This document shows positions 8,636-16,960 of a DNA stretch of 64,000 nt, piece after piece. The stretch lies in contig NZ_CAJRAU010000002.1 in assembly GCF_907165045.1 (NCBI RefSeq), positions 372,001-436,000 on the forward strand, read 5' to 3'. Below the pieces are notes generated by a model. The model was not told the origin of the DNA. It saw only the letters and a program-made list of their open reading frames with translations, and did not search any database. A program made the translations under genes and the position numbers. Position 1 is the stretch's first letter, and each line of letters starts with the position of its first letter. This DNA is from Dyadobacter linearis (GTDB lineage: Bacteria > Bacteroidota > Bacteroidia > Cytophagales > Spirosomataceae).

Positions 8636-8713
8636 TCACTCATCCACTAACTCACTCATTCAATCATTCACTCATTCACTAATTCAATCATTCAATCATT
8701 CAATCATTCAAAA
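8636..8713 (-). repeat. Octamer array, inverted (TCATTCAA and variants)
   Basis: A run of TCATTCAA and related units (CACTCATT, CACTAACT) ending directly at the stop codon of the DUF983 gene on the minus strand. It is the inverted partner of the array at 8512-8543, with about 90 bp of unrelated AT-rich sequence between. The same compound layout recurs at 10972-11196. Confidence 0.9.
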
Positions 8714-9088
8714 TTAAACCTCCCCCGCAGCTGGCTTGATAAAAATCGCCAGCCAGGCGCGTCTTGCCAGGCGGTAGAACCAGGGGGTTAGGATAATTAG
8801 TATGGGGATGATTCCGAAGAGGAAATAGTCGAGATATTGCTCGAAAAAGTTGACTACGATCAGGAAAACGATCACCATGAAGGCTACGTAAAATGCATAG
8901 CTCATGTACAGGGCACCCTGGTAAAAGCCGGGCTCTGGTACCAGGTTCTCGCCGCAATGCGGACAGTGTTTGTGCATTTTTTCAAAATTCCTGAGGTCGT
9001 AAGCGCTTTTGCTCACAAAAAAATCACCTTCCCCGCATCGCGGGCATTTATTAAATAATACGCTGTATATTCTGCTGTGCTTGGCCAT
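8714..9088 (-). CDS. DUF983 zinc-ribbon membrane protein
   Basis: 124 residues from the ATG at 9086-9088 (MAKHSRIYSVLFNKCPRCG); the longer reading adds 28 residues that do not match the family start. Two CxxC knuckles (Cys15/Cys18 and Cys42/Cys45, the latter in HCPHCGENL) should hold one zinc. Two hydrophobic segments follow at about 60-83 and 88-108, giving an inner-membrane protein with a cytoplasmic zinc ribbon. PGFYQGALYMSY is the family's conserved stretch before the first helix. Function is unknown for DUF983. It stands alone, downstream of cheB on the same strand after about 120 bp. Confidence 0.85.
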   Translation of the reverse strand: MAKHSRIYSVLFNKCPRCGEGDFFVSKSAYDLRNFEKMHKHCPHCGENLVPEPGFYQGALYMSYAFYVAFMVIVFLIVVNFFEQYLDYFLFGIIPILIILTPWFYRLARRAWLAIFIKPAAGEV

Positions 9089-9210
9089 GATCAATCCGTT
9101 TATGTGAGAGGCGGTGCCTTTTATTAGGATCTGGACAAATCTCCTCAAAAAAGCGGTTAGGAAAAATGACAAAAGATACCTTTTATGGTAAAAATCAACG
9201 ATTATAAAAT

Positions 9211-9792
9211 CTATTCCAGCGTATTGAAGAAATGCGCCATTCCCGGAATATCCAGCACTAGACCGGCGGCGTCGGAAGTGATAGCGTGCTGCGGCATAAA
9301 GGGCATTTGCGCAGTAGCCGGAAGTTGTGCAACTGTGCGCCCGCCTGCTTTCTGAATAGCCATAAGTCCCCTGGTACCGTCTTCATTCGCACCCGATAAA
9401 AGCGCGGCTACGACCGAACATCCGTAAATGTTCGCTGCTGATTCAAATGTGACGTCAATACTCGGGCGGCTGTAATTAATTTTCTCAGAGTAGTCCAGGG
9501 AGAATGAACGGTCGTTTTCAATTAGTAAGTGGTAGTCGGCAGGAGCGAGGTAGATATTGCCTGCCAGGATCGGATCCTTGTCTTCCACTTCGGAAGTAAA
9601 CAGCGAACTTTTGCTCGCCAGCAGTTCCGTCAGTGAAGAATCACCGGAATTTCGACGGTGCAGCACCAATACTACCGGAAAGGGGAGGTCGGCTTTCAGC
9701 AGCGGCAGGAGTTTGAAAAGTACTTCCAGGCTACCCGCCGACCCGCCGATCAGCAACAGTTCACAATGCGGCGTTATTCTATTTTCTTCCAT
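9211..9792 (-). CDS. cheB: CheB-type methylesterase domain protein without receiver
   Basis: 193 residues comprising only the catalytic domain; the N-terminal receiver of classical CheB is absent. The triad is visible: Ser18 in GGSAGS, His45 in VLVLHRRN, Asp138 in SGANEDGTRG. GNIYLAPADYHLLI and SRPSIDVTFESAA are further family blocks. In chemotaxis CheB removes methyl groups from receptor glutamates (and deamidates glutamines). It overlaps the cheR reading frame by 19 bp, so the two are translationally coupled. With no receptor, CheA or CheW gene in this cluster, the pair more likely tunes the neighbouring kinases, as suggested for CheB/CheR-kinase systems (inference). Lack of a receiver means activity cannot be switched by its own phosphorylation. 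Confidence 0.88.
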   Translation of the reverse strand: MEENRITPHCELLLIGGSAGSLEVLFKLLPLLKADLPFPVVLVLHRRNSGDSSLTELLASKSSLFTSEVEDKDPILAGNIYLAPADYHLLIENDRSFSLDYSEKINYSRPSIDVTFESAANIYGCSVVAALLSGANEDGTRGLMAIQKAGGRTVAQLPATAQMPFMPQHAITSDAAGLVLDIPGMAHFFNTLE

Positions 9793-10583
9793 ATTTTTTC
9801 TCGGTTCAATTGCTTGAACTTATTCTGGACGACAGAAAATTTCAGCGTTTCCTTCGTGCCCAGCGCCAGGTAGCTTAGTGTGCCCAGGCTGGCGTCGAAA
9901 AGCTGCAATACCCTGTCCTGCAATTTTTTATCAAAATAAATAAGCACATTCCGACAGAGTATCAGGTCAAATTCATTAAAGGAGCTGTCGGAAACGAGGT
10001 TATGTGTCGAGATAATAATTTTCTCTGAAAGTTCACTGTCAAATTTCGCCTGACCGTAATTTGCAGTGTAATAACTCGAAAAGTCGCGCGTCCCGCCGGA
10101 GGCAATATAGCTTTCGGAGTACTGCTTCATCTGGGTAAGTGGAAAAATTCCTTTTCGTACTTTTTCCAGCACAGTAGGGTTCAGATCTGTTGCGTATAAA
10201 AGCGATTTGCGAAGCAGGTTAGCCTCTTTCAGCAAGATTGCCATCGAATATACCTCCTCGCCTGTCGAGCAGCCCGCGTGCCAGATCCGGATAAAAGGCT
10301 TGGTGCCCAAAACGGGCAGAATATCATCGCGAAGGGATTTGTAAAATGAAGGATCACGGAACATTTCCGTCACATTCACCGTAATTTCTTCCACAAACCT
10401 TTTCAGGTATTCAGGATCATTCCGTACGCGATACCTCAGCTCGGCGAAGCTCGGAAACTTGTCGAGCATGCACAGCCGCTCGATCCGCCTTTGGAGCGAC
10501 GCCCGGGAATAGCTCGTGAAATCATATCCGTATAAATCGAATAAGTCATTCAGCAGCAGGTCGATATCTTCATCTTCAATCAT
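9774..10583 (-). CDS. cheR: CheR-type protein-glutamate methyltransferase
   Basis: 269 residues, the normal CheR length. The N-terminal helical domain (LFDLYGYDFTSYSRASLQRRI, then FVEEITVNVTEMFRDPSFY) is followed by the SAM-binding loop HAGCSTGEEVYSMAILL (near 104-118), YATDLNPTVLEKVRKGIF and the FDLILCRNVLIYFD block. It transfers methyl from S-adenosylmethionine to glutamates of receptor-like coiled coils. The 3' end overlaps cheB by 19 bp; the stand-alone receiver gene ends 9 bp upstream. No receptor-like protein is encoded nearby, but the upstream hybrid kinase has a long Glu/Gln-rich coiled coil that could be a substrate (inference). Confidence 0.9.
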   Translation of the reverse strand: MIEDEDIDLLLNDLFDLYGYDFTSYSRASLQRRIERLCMLDKFPSFAELRYRVRNDPEYLKRFVEEITVNVTEMFRDPSFYKSLRDDILPVLGTKPFIRIWHAGCSTGEEVYSMAILLKEANLLRKSLLYATDLNPTVLEKVRKGIFPLTQMKQYSESYIASGGTRDFSSYYTANYGQAKFDSELSEKIIISTHNLVSDSSFNEFDLILCRNVLIYFDKKLQDRVLQLFDASLGTLSYLALGTKETLKFSVVQNKFKQLNREKIWKKIE

Positions 10584-10592
10584 TTTTCACAC

Positions 10593-10958
10593 TTAAATAC
10601 CCGCCAGCAATCCCAGCAACTTATCCACGTCGATCGGTTTTGAAATATAACCATCGGCACCAGCCTGCAAACATTTCTCCCGGTCGCCCACCATCGCCTG
10701 CGCGGTGACAGCGATTACAGGGATACCAGCCCGGTGCTCGATAGCCTTCATGATCGGAATCGCCTCATAACCATCCATTTCCGGCATCATCATGTCAATC
10801 AGCACTGCATCTATTGCTTCATTGGTCCGCAACAGATCCAAAGCATCCAGCGCACCGGAACTCGAAACGCAATCAAATCCTTTCGCCTTCAAAGTAGCTT
10901 TCAGCGCAAAAATATTCCGCGAATCATCATCAATAATCAAAACCCGTTTCTTACTCAT
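10593..10958 (-). CDS. Single-domain response regulator (CheY-like)
   Basis: 121 residues from the ATG at 10956-10958. A longer in-frame reading exists but its first 34 residues are only translated octamer repeat (SFNHSIIQ units), so it is rejected. The receiver domain is complete: acidic triad Asp10-Asp12, phospho-acceptor Asp55 in VLIDMMMPEMDG, AVTAQAM for the switch Thr, and Lys in YISKPID. No output domain. Its sequence closely resembles the third receiver of the hybrid kinase encoded upstream (IFALKAT versus IFSLSKS, MMMPEMDGYEA versus MMMPQMDGYET), so it may share its partner kinase or have come from it by duplication. Confidence 0.9.
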   Translation of the reverse strand: MSKKRVLIIDDDSRNIFALKATLKAKGFDCVSSSGALDALDLLRTNEAIDAVLIDMMMPEMDGYEAIPIMKAIEHRAGIPVIAVTAQAMVGDREKCLQAGADGYISKPIDVDKLLGLLAGI

Positions 10959-10971
10959 AGTATTTTTAATG

Positions 10972-11043
10972 TTGAATGATTGAATGATTGAATGATTGAA
11001 TGACTGAATGATTGAATGATTGAATGATTGAATGATTGAATAG
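10972..11043 (+). repeat. Octamer array, eight TTGAATGA units plus one degenerate
   Basis: Nine tandem 8-bp units: units 1-4 and 6-8 are TTGAATGA, unit 5 is CTGAATGA, unit 9 is TTGAATAG. It lies in the leader of the response-regulator gene. Plus-strand orientation is the same as at 8512-8543. Confidence 0.95.
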
Positions 11044-11084
11044 TCCTTATTCCTAACCATTAATTCTATTCACTTATTCAAAAT

Positions 11085-11196
11085 TCACTAACTCACTCAT
11101 TCATTCATTAACTCACACATTCACTAACTCACCGTTCCACGGCGGCTCATTGAAAATTCAATCATTCAGTCATTCAATCATTCAATCATTGAAAAT
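11085..11196 (-). repeat. Octamer array, inverted, between hybrid kinase and response regulator
   Basis: TCATTCAA-type units and degenerate ACTCATTC / CACTAACT units, interrupted near 11130-11150 by GTTCCACGGCGGCTC, ending at the kinase stop codon (TGA at 11197-11199). It pairs in inverted orientation with 10972-11043. The central CACTAACTCACTCATTC sequence also occurs in the element at 8636-8713. Confidence 0.85.
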
Positions 11197-14100
11197 TCAA
11201 TACCTCTCATAAAGCCAAACCCGCAGCAGCGACATCAACTGGTCGATATCCACCGGCTTGGTAATGTAATCCGATGCGCCTGCGTTGATGCACTTCTCGC
11301 GGTCGCCGGTCATCGCTTTGGCCGTTACTGCAATTACGGGCAGGTTCCGCCATTTGATATTCTCCCGAATGCGTCGCGCCGTTTCGTAACCGTCCATCTG
11401 AGGCATCATCATATCCAGCAGCACCACGTCCACCGAAGGATTTTCTTCCAGCTTGGCCAACGCTTCTTTACCGTCGAGCGCCGTGATCACATTCATTTTA
11501 TAGTTTTCAAGCGACTTGGATAGTGAGAATATATTCCGCACATCATCGTCGGCGATCAATACCGTTTTATTGCTCAATATCTCGCTCAGGCCGCCTAGCT
11601 TCTTCTGATCGATCAGTTTCTGAGGATTCTTTTTATTTTCCTCCACCACATGCAGGAACAGCGAAACTTCATCGAGCATCCGCTGGTAAGAATGCGCCGT
11701 TTTGACGATGATAGAATCTGCATATTGCTTGATCCTGAGCTCCTCGGACATCGACAGACTTTTTCCCGTAAAAATAATAATAGGAATATTCTCAAAACCA
11801 GGGTTCTTTTTCGCCTCTTCCAGCGCCTCGTAAGCCTTTTTATCGGGGATACCCATATCCAGGATCACACAATCCACCTGATTTTCTTTCAACGCCTGTA
11901 TTCCTTCGGCGAGGTCACTTTTCAATTCTGAATTAATATGGAATGTGGCCAGGAAATAAGCCAACGCCTTGGCATGCATTGAGTTATCTTCCAGGATCAG
12001 TACTTTCTTAGATTTTTTACTGATCACATATTCAATCTTTTTAAACACTTCCTGCATCTTGTCGATCGCGACGGGCTTGTCGATAAAATCAACCGCGCCT
12101 TTCATCAGACTCTCGTTTTTCAGTCGGTGGGATGACATAATATGCACCGGAATATGCCTCGTTTCAGGATCGGATTTCAGTTGGTCCATTACCTCCCAGC
12201 CGCTTACCACAGGCAGCTGAATATCGAGCAATATCCCCATCGGCTTAAAGGTTTTGGCCAGTTGCAGCCCCTCATCGCCACGTACCGAAACGATCCCCTT
12301 GTAACCTTGCCGACGCGTGTATTCGAGCAGCGATTTGGCAAAATAAGTATCGTCCTCTACGATCAATATGGTCTTATCCGTGCTGATGATCGTATTGCGG
12401 TCGTCGGGAATACTTTCGGGGATTACAGTACTGATAAACCGGTAGTCGGGCTCAGCTTTACGTACCACAGGTTCATCGGGCGTACTTTTGAAGAAATTCT
12501 GGTTTTCGGGTTGTTCAACAGTATCTTTTGCATCAATCGGAATGAATAGGGTAAACTCACTTCCCTTGTTAACAATGCTGGTCAGCGATATTTCCCCACC
12601 CAGCAGTTTCACCAACTCCCGGCTGATCGACAGCCCCAAGCCGGTTCCGCCATATTTGCGTTTGGTAGATCCGTCGGCTTGCTGAAATGCTTCGAAAATA
12701 TGCTGCTGTTTTTCAGGAGCTACGCCAATTCCGGTATCGCGCACAGAGAAGCAAAGCATGCGATCGTTTCCTTCCTGCAACTTGATATTCACCTGCACGG
12801 AGCCAACGGAAGTAAACTTTAATGCATTCGAGATCAGGTTTTTAAGGATCTGTTCCAAACGCATTTTGTCCGTTTCAATGACCGCCGGCACGTCTGGGGA
12901 AATGTTAATCTCAAATTCCAGATTCTTCTCGCGGGCAACAGGGGAGAACAGACCTTTCAAATCCTCGGTGATCTCCTTCACAGCCACATTCACATAATCG
13001 AGCTCCATCTTGCCCGCCTCAATTTTGGAAAGGTCAAGTATCTCGTCGATCAGCCCCAGCAAACCGTTGCCGGAAGACTGGATAACCGTCGCATATTCAA
13101 TTTGCTCATCCGTTAGATTCTGATCATCATTTTCTGATAATAGCCTGCTAAGCAGTAAGATAGAGTTCAATGGAGTTCGCAGTTCGTGCGACATATTGGC
13201 CAGGAATTCAGATTTGTACCGCGTTGTCAGTTCAAGTTCTTCGGCTTTTTTAACGATCTCGATATTCTTCTCTTCCAGCAACCCGCTTCTTTCTTCCAGC
13301 TCTTCATTGGTTTGCTGCAATTCTTCCTGCTGTACCCGCAGCTCTTCTTCCGATGCCTGCAATTTCTGCGACTGCGCTTCCAATTCCGCATTCAGGTTTT
13401 CGAGCTCATTATGTTGCGTTTGCAGTTCTTCCGACTGCGCCTGCGTTTCTTCCAGGAAGTTTTGAAGTTTGAGGTAATCCAATGCAGAATTTACGCCCGT
13501 CGCCATCGATTCCAGGTTTTCCTGTAAAAAGCGAATTTGCAATTCGTCGGGTTCTTTCAGGAATGCGAGTTCTATTACCCCGATACATTCGTAGGAATAG
13601 GTAAGCGGCAGAATAGCAAGTGCCGCCGGATTACTTTCGCCCAGAGAAGACGAAACCCGCAGGTAGTTATCAGGTATGTTATTGACAATCAGCGGTTTTT
13701 TATTTGCAATAACCTGTCCCGCCAACCCTTCGCCCGAAACCAGGAACTCCGACGGATTCCGGACTGCGTGGCTGCTGCTCAGTCTGAAATTCCAGTCACT
13801 ATCCAAAATATATATGGTACCCAACTGCGCGCCGGTATATTCGATCACGGTATTGAGGAGGTTACTGGTCAGTTTTTTCAGGATCCGCTCGCCTCTGATC
13901 GCGTCGCTCACCCGCACTGCACCGGCCTGCAACCAGTTTTTACTGTTCAAATCATTAAAGGTCTGTTCGAGCGAGCCCGCCATTTTATTGAGCGCAATTG
14001 CAATTCGGCCCAATTCATCCTCACTATCTTCCACTGCCCTTACAGAATAGTCGCCGTCGGAAACGTCCTGGGTAACTTCCTCAATATGAGCGATTCTTCG

Positions 14101-14796
14101 CTGTGTTTCTGCATATTTATCAGTCTCAATCTGCTGCTGGACGATCCTTTTGTCCATATCATTTTTGATCCTCAAATAGGCGAAAAGCGTGATCAGGATC
14201 GAGATCAATGCCGCTAATATGAGCAGGATGGGGGTATATTGAATGTAGATCTGCTGCTGTTCCAGGCGGGTTGCCAGGATCGCTTTTTCCTGTTCCTTGA
14301 TTTGCTTCACCGCCAGCCGAAGATCGTCCATTACCTTCTTGCCTCTCACCATTTCCCGAAGTCTGGCCTCGGTATCCTCCACCATATTCTGACTTTTCCG
14401 CGCCATATCGATGATATTTTGCATCTGCCCGAATTTGGCTTCATACAAAGCCTTAACTTCCCGCAGGTACCGTTGCTGCTCCGGGTTGTCGGCAGTCAGT
14501 TCGGTAAGACGGTTGTAGCTATTCGTCGTTTTTTCGTAAGCTCCGTTATACGGTGTAAGAAATTCAGGATCGTGCGTCACCAGGAAGCCGCGCTGCCCGG
14601 TTTCGGCGTCTTTCATGTGTGAAATGATCGCTTCTGCTTCCAGGAGCACTTCGTTGGTGTGATTAACCAGCTCCGAGTTCCTGATCAGCTTTTGGGTGCT
14701 GTAATAGGAGGCCAGCAAACTGAAAATGAGAAGGAGGACTGAAAAAGAGAATACAATCTGAAGTTGCTGTATAATTGAGTTAGAGGTTTTTTTCAT
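11197..14796 (-). CDS. Hybrid sensor kinase: CHASE3-HAMP-GAF-coiled coil-HisKA-HATPase-REC-REC-REC
   Basis: 1199 residues. Transmembrane helices near 13-32 and 186-206 bracket a CHASE3-type periplasmic sensor (MKDAETGQRGFLVTHDPEFL). A HAMP domain, a GAF domain (about 300-440) and a long Glu/Gln-rich coiled coil (about 440-530) follow. The kinase core has H-box His537 in SHELRTPLN, N-box LKNLISNALKF, G-boxes DTGIGV and GTGLGLSI. Three receivers close the protein: ILIVEDD...LLDIQLP, LILEDN...ILDMGIP and LIADDD...LLDMMMPQMDG. This is the layout of large phosphorelay kinases that integrate several inputs. It sits between the REC-PAS-kinase (14 bp upstream) and a separate receiver gene (238 bp downstream, across the octamer element). 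Signal unknown. Confidence 0.92.
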   Translation of the reverse strand: MKKTSNSIIQQLQIVFSFSVLLLIFSLLASYYSTQKLIRNSELVNHTNEVLLEAEAIISHMKDAETGQRGFLVTHDPEFLTPYNGAYEKTTNSYNRLTELTADNPEQQRYLREVKALYEAKFGQMQNIIDMARKSQNMVEDTEARLREMVRGKKVMDDLRLAVKQIKEQEKAILATRLEQQQIYIQYTPILLILAALISILITLFAYLRIKNDMDKRIVQQQIETDKYAETQRRIAHIEEVTQDVSDGDYSVRAVEDSEDELGRIAIALNKMAGSLEQTFNDLNSKNWLQAGAVRVSDAIRGERILKKLTSNLLNTVIEYTGAQLGTIYILDSDWNFRLSSSHAVRNPSEFLVSGEGLAGQVIANKKPLIVNNIPDNYLRVSSSLGESNPAALAILPLTYSYECIGVIELAFLKEPDELQIRFLQENLESMATGVNSALDYLKLQNFLEETQAQSEELQTQHNELENLNAELEAQSQKLQASEEELRVQQEELQQTNEELEERSGLLEEKNIEIVKKAEELELTTRYKSEFLANMSHELRTPLNSILLLSRLLSENDDQNLTDEQIEYATVIQSSGNGLLGLIDEILDLSKIEAGKMELDYVNVAVKEITEDLKGLFSPVAREKNLEFEINISPDVPAVIETDKMRLEQILKNLISNALKFTSVGSVQVNIKLQEGNDRMLCFSVRDTGIGVAPEKQQHIFEAFQQADGSTKRKYGGTGLGLSISRELVKLLGGEISLTSIVNKGSEFTLFIPIDAKDTVEQPENQNFFKSTPDEPVVRKAEPDYRFISTVIPESIPDDRNTIISTDKTILIVEDDTYFAKSLLEYTRRQGYKGIVSVRGDEGLQLAKTFKPMGILLDIQLPVVSGWEVMDQLKSDPETRHIPVHIMSSHRLKNESLMKGAVDFIDKPVAIDKMQEVFKKIEYVISKKSKKVLILEDNSMHAKALAYFLATFHINSELKSDLAEGIQALKENQVDCVILDMGIPDKKAYEALEEAKKNPGFENIPIIIFTGKSLSMSEELRIKQYADSIIVKTAHSYQRMLDEVSLFLHVVEENKKNPQKLIDQKKLGGLSEILSNKTVLIADDDVRNIFSLSKSLENYKMNVITALDGKEALAKLEENPSVDVVLLDMMMPQMDGYETARRIRENIKWRNLPVIAVTAKAMTGDREKCINAGASDYITKPVDIDQLMSLLRVWLYERY

Positions 14797-14810
14797 AGAA
14801 GCTTCTTACC

Positions 14811-16406
14811 TTATATGTCTGATGTCGTTTCCTGGGAAATCTGGTCCTGCACGAGCGGCATTACCAGCATGAATTTAGCGCCTTCATTCTCAATGCTTTG
14901 CGCAGAGATCAGCCCGTTATGTTTGTCCATGATCTTCTTGGCAATAGCCAGTCCGATACCTGTGCCTTCATAATTACTGAGGTTATTGAGCCGCTGAAAA
15001 ATAACAAAGATCCGGTCGAGGAATTTTTCGTTGAAGCCGATCCCGTTGTCTGCGATCGTAATCCTGCAAAATTTTCCGTCAGGTGAAATATCTGCGGAAA
15101 CGTCTTTACTATCGATCAGATCGGCAGTGATATGGATAATTGGCGGTACATCCTTTTTCGAAAATTTCAGCGCATTACTGATCAGGTTCTGAAACACCTG
15201 CCTGATCTGGCTAGGAATGGTGTCGATGATCGGCAGCTTTCCTACCTGCACCGTAGCATTCTTTTCGAGGATACTTTCATCAAAATCAGAAAGCAGCTCG
15301 GAAATCAGCTGGTTCAAATCGGTGGGTTGGAAAAATGCCTTGACAGACAACCGCGAATAGTCGAGCAGATCGCTTATCAGGCGCGACATTCTGGCGGATG
15401 AGTTGATGGAGCGGTTCAGATAAGAAGTCGCTTCCAAATTATCACTCAGGTACTTATCTTTAATTAAATGACTGAATGTCTGGATCTTGCGGAGCGGCTC
15501 TTTCAAATCGTGAGAAACCACCCAGGCGAATTGCTGTAATTCGTGATTGGTGATTTCAAGTTCCGAATTTTTGTCAAGAAGCTCGCGGGTGCGCAGTTCC
15601 ACCTTATGTTCGAGCAGCTCGTTGACTATTTTTTGCTGGTGAATATCTGTGAATGTACCTACCCAGCGGACAATTTCGCTATTCTGAAATATCGGGATGA
15701 TCTTCAACAGAAAGTACCGGTAATCGTTGGTTTCAAGATGTTTAAGCCTCGCCTCGCTGGTAAACTCACTGCCGCTATTAAAATGCGCTTCCCAGCGTTC
15801 GTGAAAATCGTCTTCGGGGTGGGTTTCGGGAAAAACACCCGAGTCGGTTGAAAACTGGAACCAGTGTTCGTTCACAAATTCTATTTTGCCGTCAGTTTTG
15901 ATCGTAAATGCGATCTGCGGCAACGATTCGAGGATAAACCGGAGTTCCTGCATTCTCAGCGCCAGTTCTTCCTGCGCATGTTTCCTGGTATCAATTTCCT
16001 GCCGCAGCGATTCCTGGATCGCTTTCAGCTGCTGCTGCTGCTCGTAGAGGCGAATGAACGTTTTGACTTTAAGCAGCAGAATATCAGCATCAACCGGCTT
16101 GGTCAGGTAATCGATCCCGCCTGAGGTATAACCCTTGGTAATGAAGCGCTTATCGGTGTTAACAGCCGAAAGGAAAATGATCGGCGTGTCTTTCGCGCGG
16201 CTGAACCCTGCGATTGCTTCGGCTACTTCAAATCCATCCATACCGGGCATTTGCACGTCCAGGATAATGACGGAATAGCTTGTATTCAGAACTTTCTTCA
16301 ATGCCTCTTCACCGGACTCAGCAGTGTCCGTTTTAAAACCGTGTAATTCCAGGATTTTTTTTAGAGGTAGAATGTTTTCCGGCCTGTCGTCGACAATCAG
16401 GATCAT
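14811..16406 (-). CDS. Cytoplasmic REC-PAS-HisKA-HATPase sensor kinase
   Basis: 531 residues, no membrane segment. An N-terminal receiver comes first (Asp50 in VIILDVQMPGMDG; Lys in YLTKPVD), then a coiled linker, a PAS domain (about 160-265: LRFILESLPQIAFTIKTDGKIEFVNE, ending RWVGTFTDIHQQK), and a kinase core with His299 in WVVSHDLKEPLRKIQ, a phytochrome-type H-box, FQNLISNALKFS, DNGIGF and GTGIGLAI. A kinase led by a receiver is usually driven by another kinase, so it probably sits within a phosphorelay with the adjacent hybrid kinase, whose gene starts 14 bp downstream (inference). Confidence 0.9.
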   Translation of the reverse strand: MILIVDDRPENILPLKKILELHGFKTDTAESGEEALKKVLNTSYSVIILDVQMPGMDGFEVAEAIAGFSRAKDTPIIFLSAVNTDKRFITKGYTSGGIDYLTKPVDADILLLKVKTFIRLYEQQQQLKAIQESLRQEIDTRKHAQEELALRMQELRFILESLPQIAFTIKTDGKIEFVNEHWFQFSTDSGVFPETHPEDDFHERWEAHFNSGSEFTSEARLKHLETNDYRYFLLKIIPIFQNSEIVRWVGTFTDIHQQKIVNELLEHKVELRTRELLDKNSELEITNHELQQFAWVVSHDLKEPLRKIQTFSHLIKDKYLSDNLEATSYLNRSINSSARMSRLISDLLDYSRLSVKAFFQPTDLNQLISELLSDFDESILEKNATVQVGKLPIIDTIPSQIRQVFQNLISNALKFSKKDVPPIIHITADLIDSKDVSADISPDGKFCRITIADNGIGFNEKFLDRIFVIFQRLNNLSNYEGTGIGLAIAKKIMDKHNGLISAQSIENEGAKFMLVMPLVQDQISQETTSDI

Positions 16407-16438
16407 AAGCGTTGGTAAAGGAACAAAAAGGAGTGTGT

Positions 16439-16467
16439 GTATGATTTTTTACCTATAAAAATCATAC
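16439..16467. promoter_or_regulatory. Perfect 11-bp inverted repeat upstream of the signalling operon
   Basis: GTATGATTTTT (16439-16449) and AAAAATCATAC (16457-16467) flank a 7-nt spacer. The repeat is 33 bp upstream of the sensor-kinase start and 37 bp past the small upstream gene. It is AT-rich and lacks the GC stem of a normal terminator, so an operator is at least as likely as a weak attenuator. Confidence 0.5.
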
Positions 16468-16503
16468 CAAAAACCCGTTTATTTGCGCAAATAAGGCATT
16501 TTC

Positions 16504-16767
16504 TTACTCTGAACCAACACTTTCGTCCCGCAGCTTTCCGGCAACCAGCAATTTCAGCTCTTCCACCCATTTCTGCACCGTGAGCATGGGATGAAGATAA
16601 GGTGTATCAAAATCCTCAACAATAGAAGTTTTCTCTTCTTCGCGCACCAGCGTGATCAGCGCCTCCACCAGGTAATCTTTGTCGGGATCGAAAGTAGTAT
16701 CCTCGTTCGTAACGGATACCTCTTCCAAAAACTGTTGCATTTCCAATAAGAGCTGTTGATCTGTCAT
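16504..16767 (-). CDS. Small acidic protein of unknown function
   Basis: 87 residues, rich in Glu and Asp, predicted mostly helical, without signal peptide or membrane segment. No family recognised. It reads in the same direction as the two-component cluster and lies 97 bp upstream of the REC-PAS-kinase, separated from it by the 11-bp inverted repeat. A clean ATG, a normal codon pattern and absence of a competing frame support it as a real gene. It could be an accessory to the kinases or independent. Confidence 0.6.
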   Translation of the reverse strand: MTDQQLLLEMQQFLEEVSVTNEDTTFDPDKDYLVEALITLVREEEKTSIVEDFDTPYLHPMLTVQKWVEELKLLVAGKLRDESVGSE

Positions 16768-16960
16768 CGCATTAAGGTTGTGTTAAATATGGCAAATGGG
16801 GAAATATTTCCCGTCTGCGGGCGAGCCCGGTTGGCATAATTTTATAGCAAATGGCGTACTAACGAACCGGCAGGCCTTTTTTTTATGCTGTAATGCATTC
16901 CGCAAAAGCTGTACAGTTGGCCTGTCAGAGGAATTTTAGCGGGAAAATAAATTTTGCAAG

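Noticed and set aside
10959..11060. N-terminal extension of the response regulator (34 residues)
   Set aside because: It translates the octamer repeat (SFNHSIIQ units) and the receiver domain begins normally at the ATG at 10958.
10972..11196. CRISPR array
   Set aside because: Units are 8 bp, contiguous and without unique spacers; no cas genes nearby.
13537..14217. 226-residue plus-strand ORF antisense to the hybrid kinase
   Set aside because: Covered by recognisable HAMP and GAF coding sequence on the other strand; no start context or motifs.
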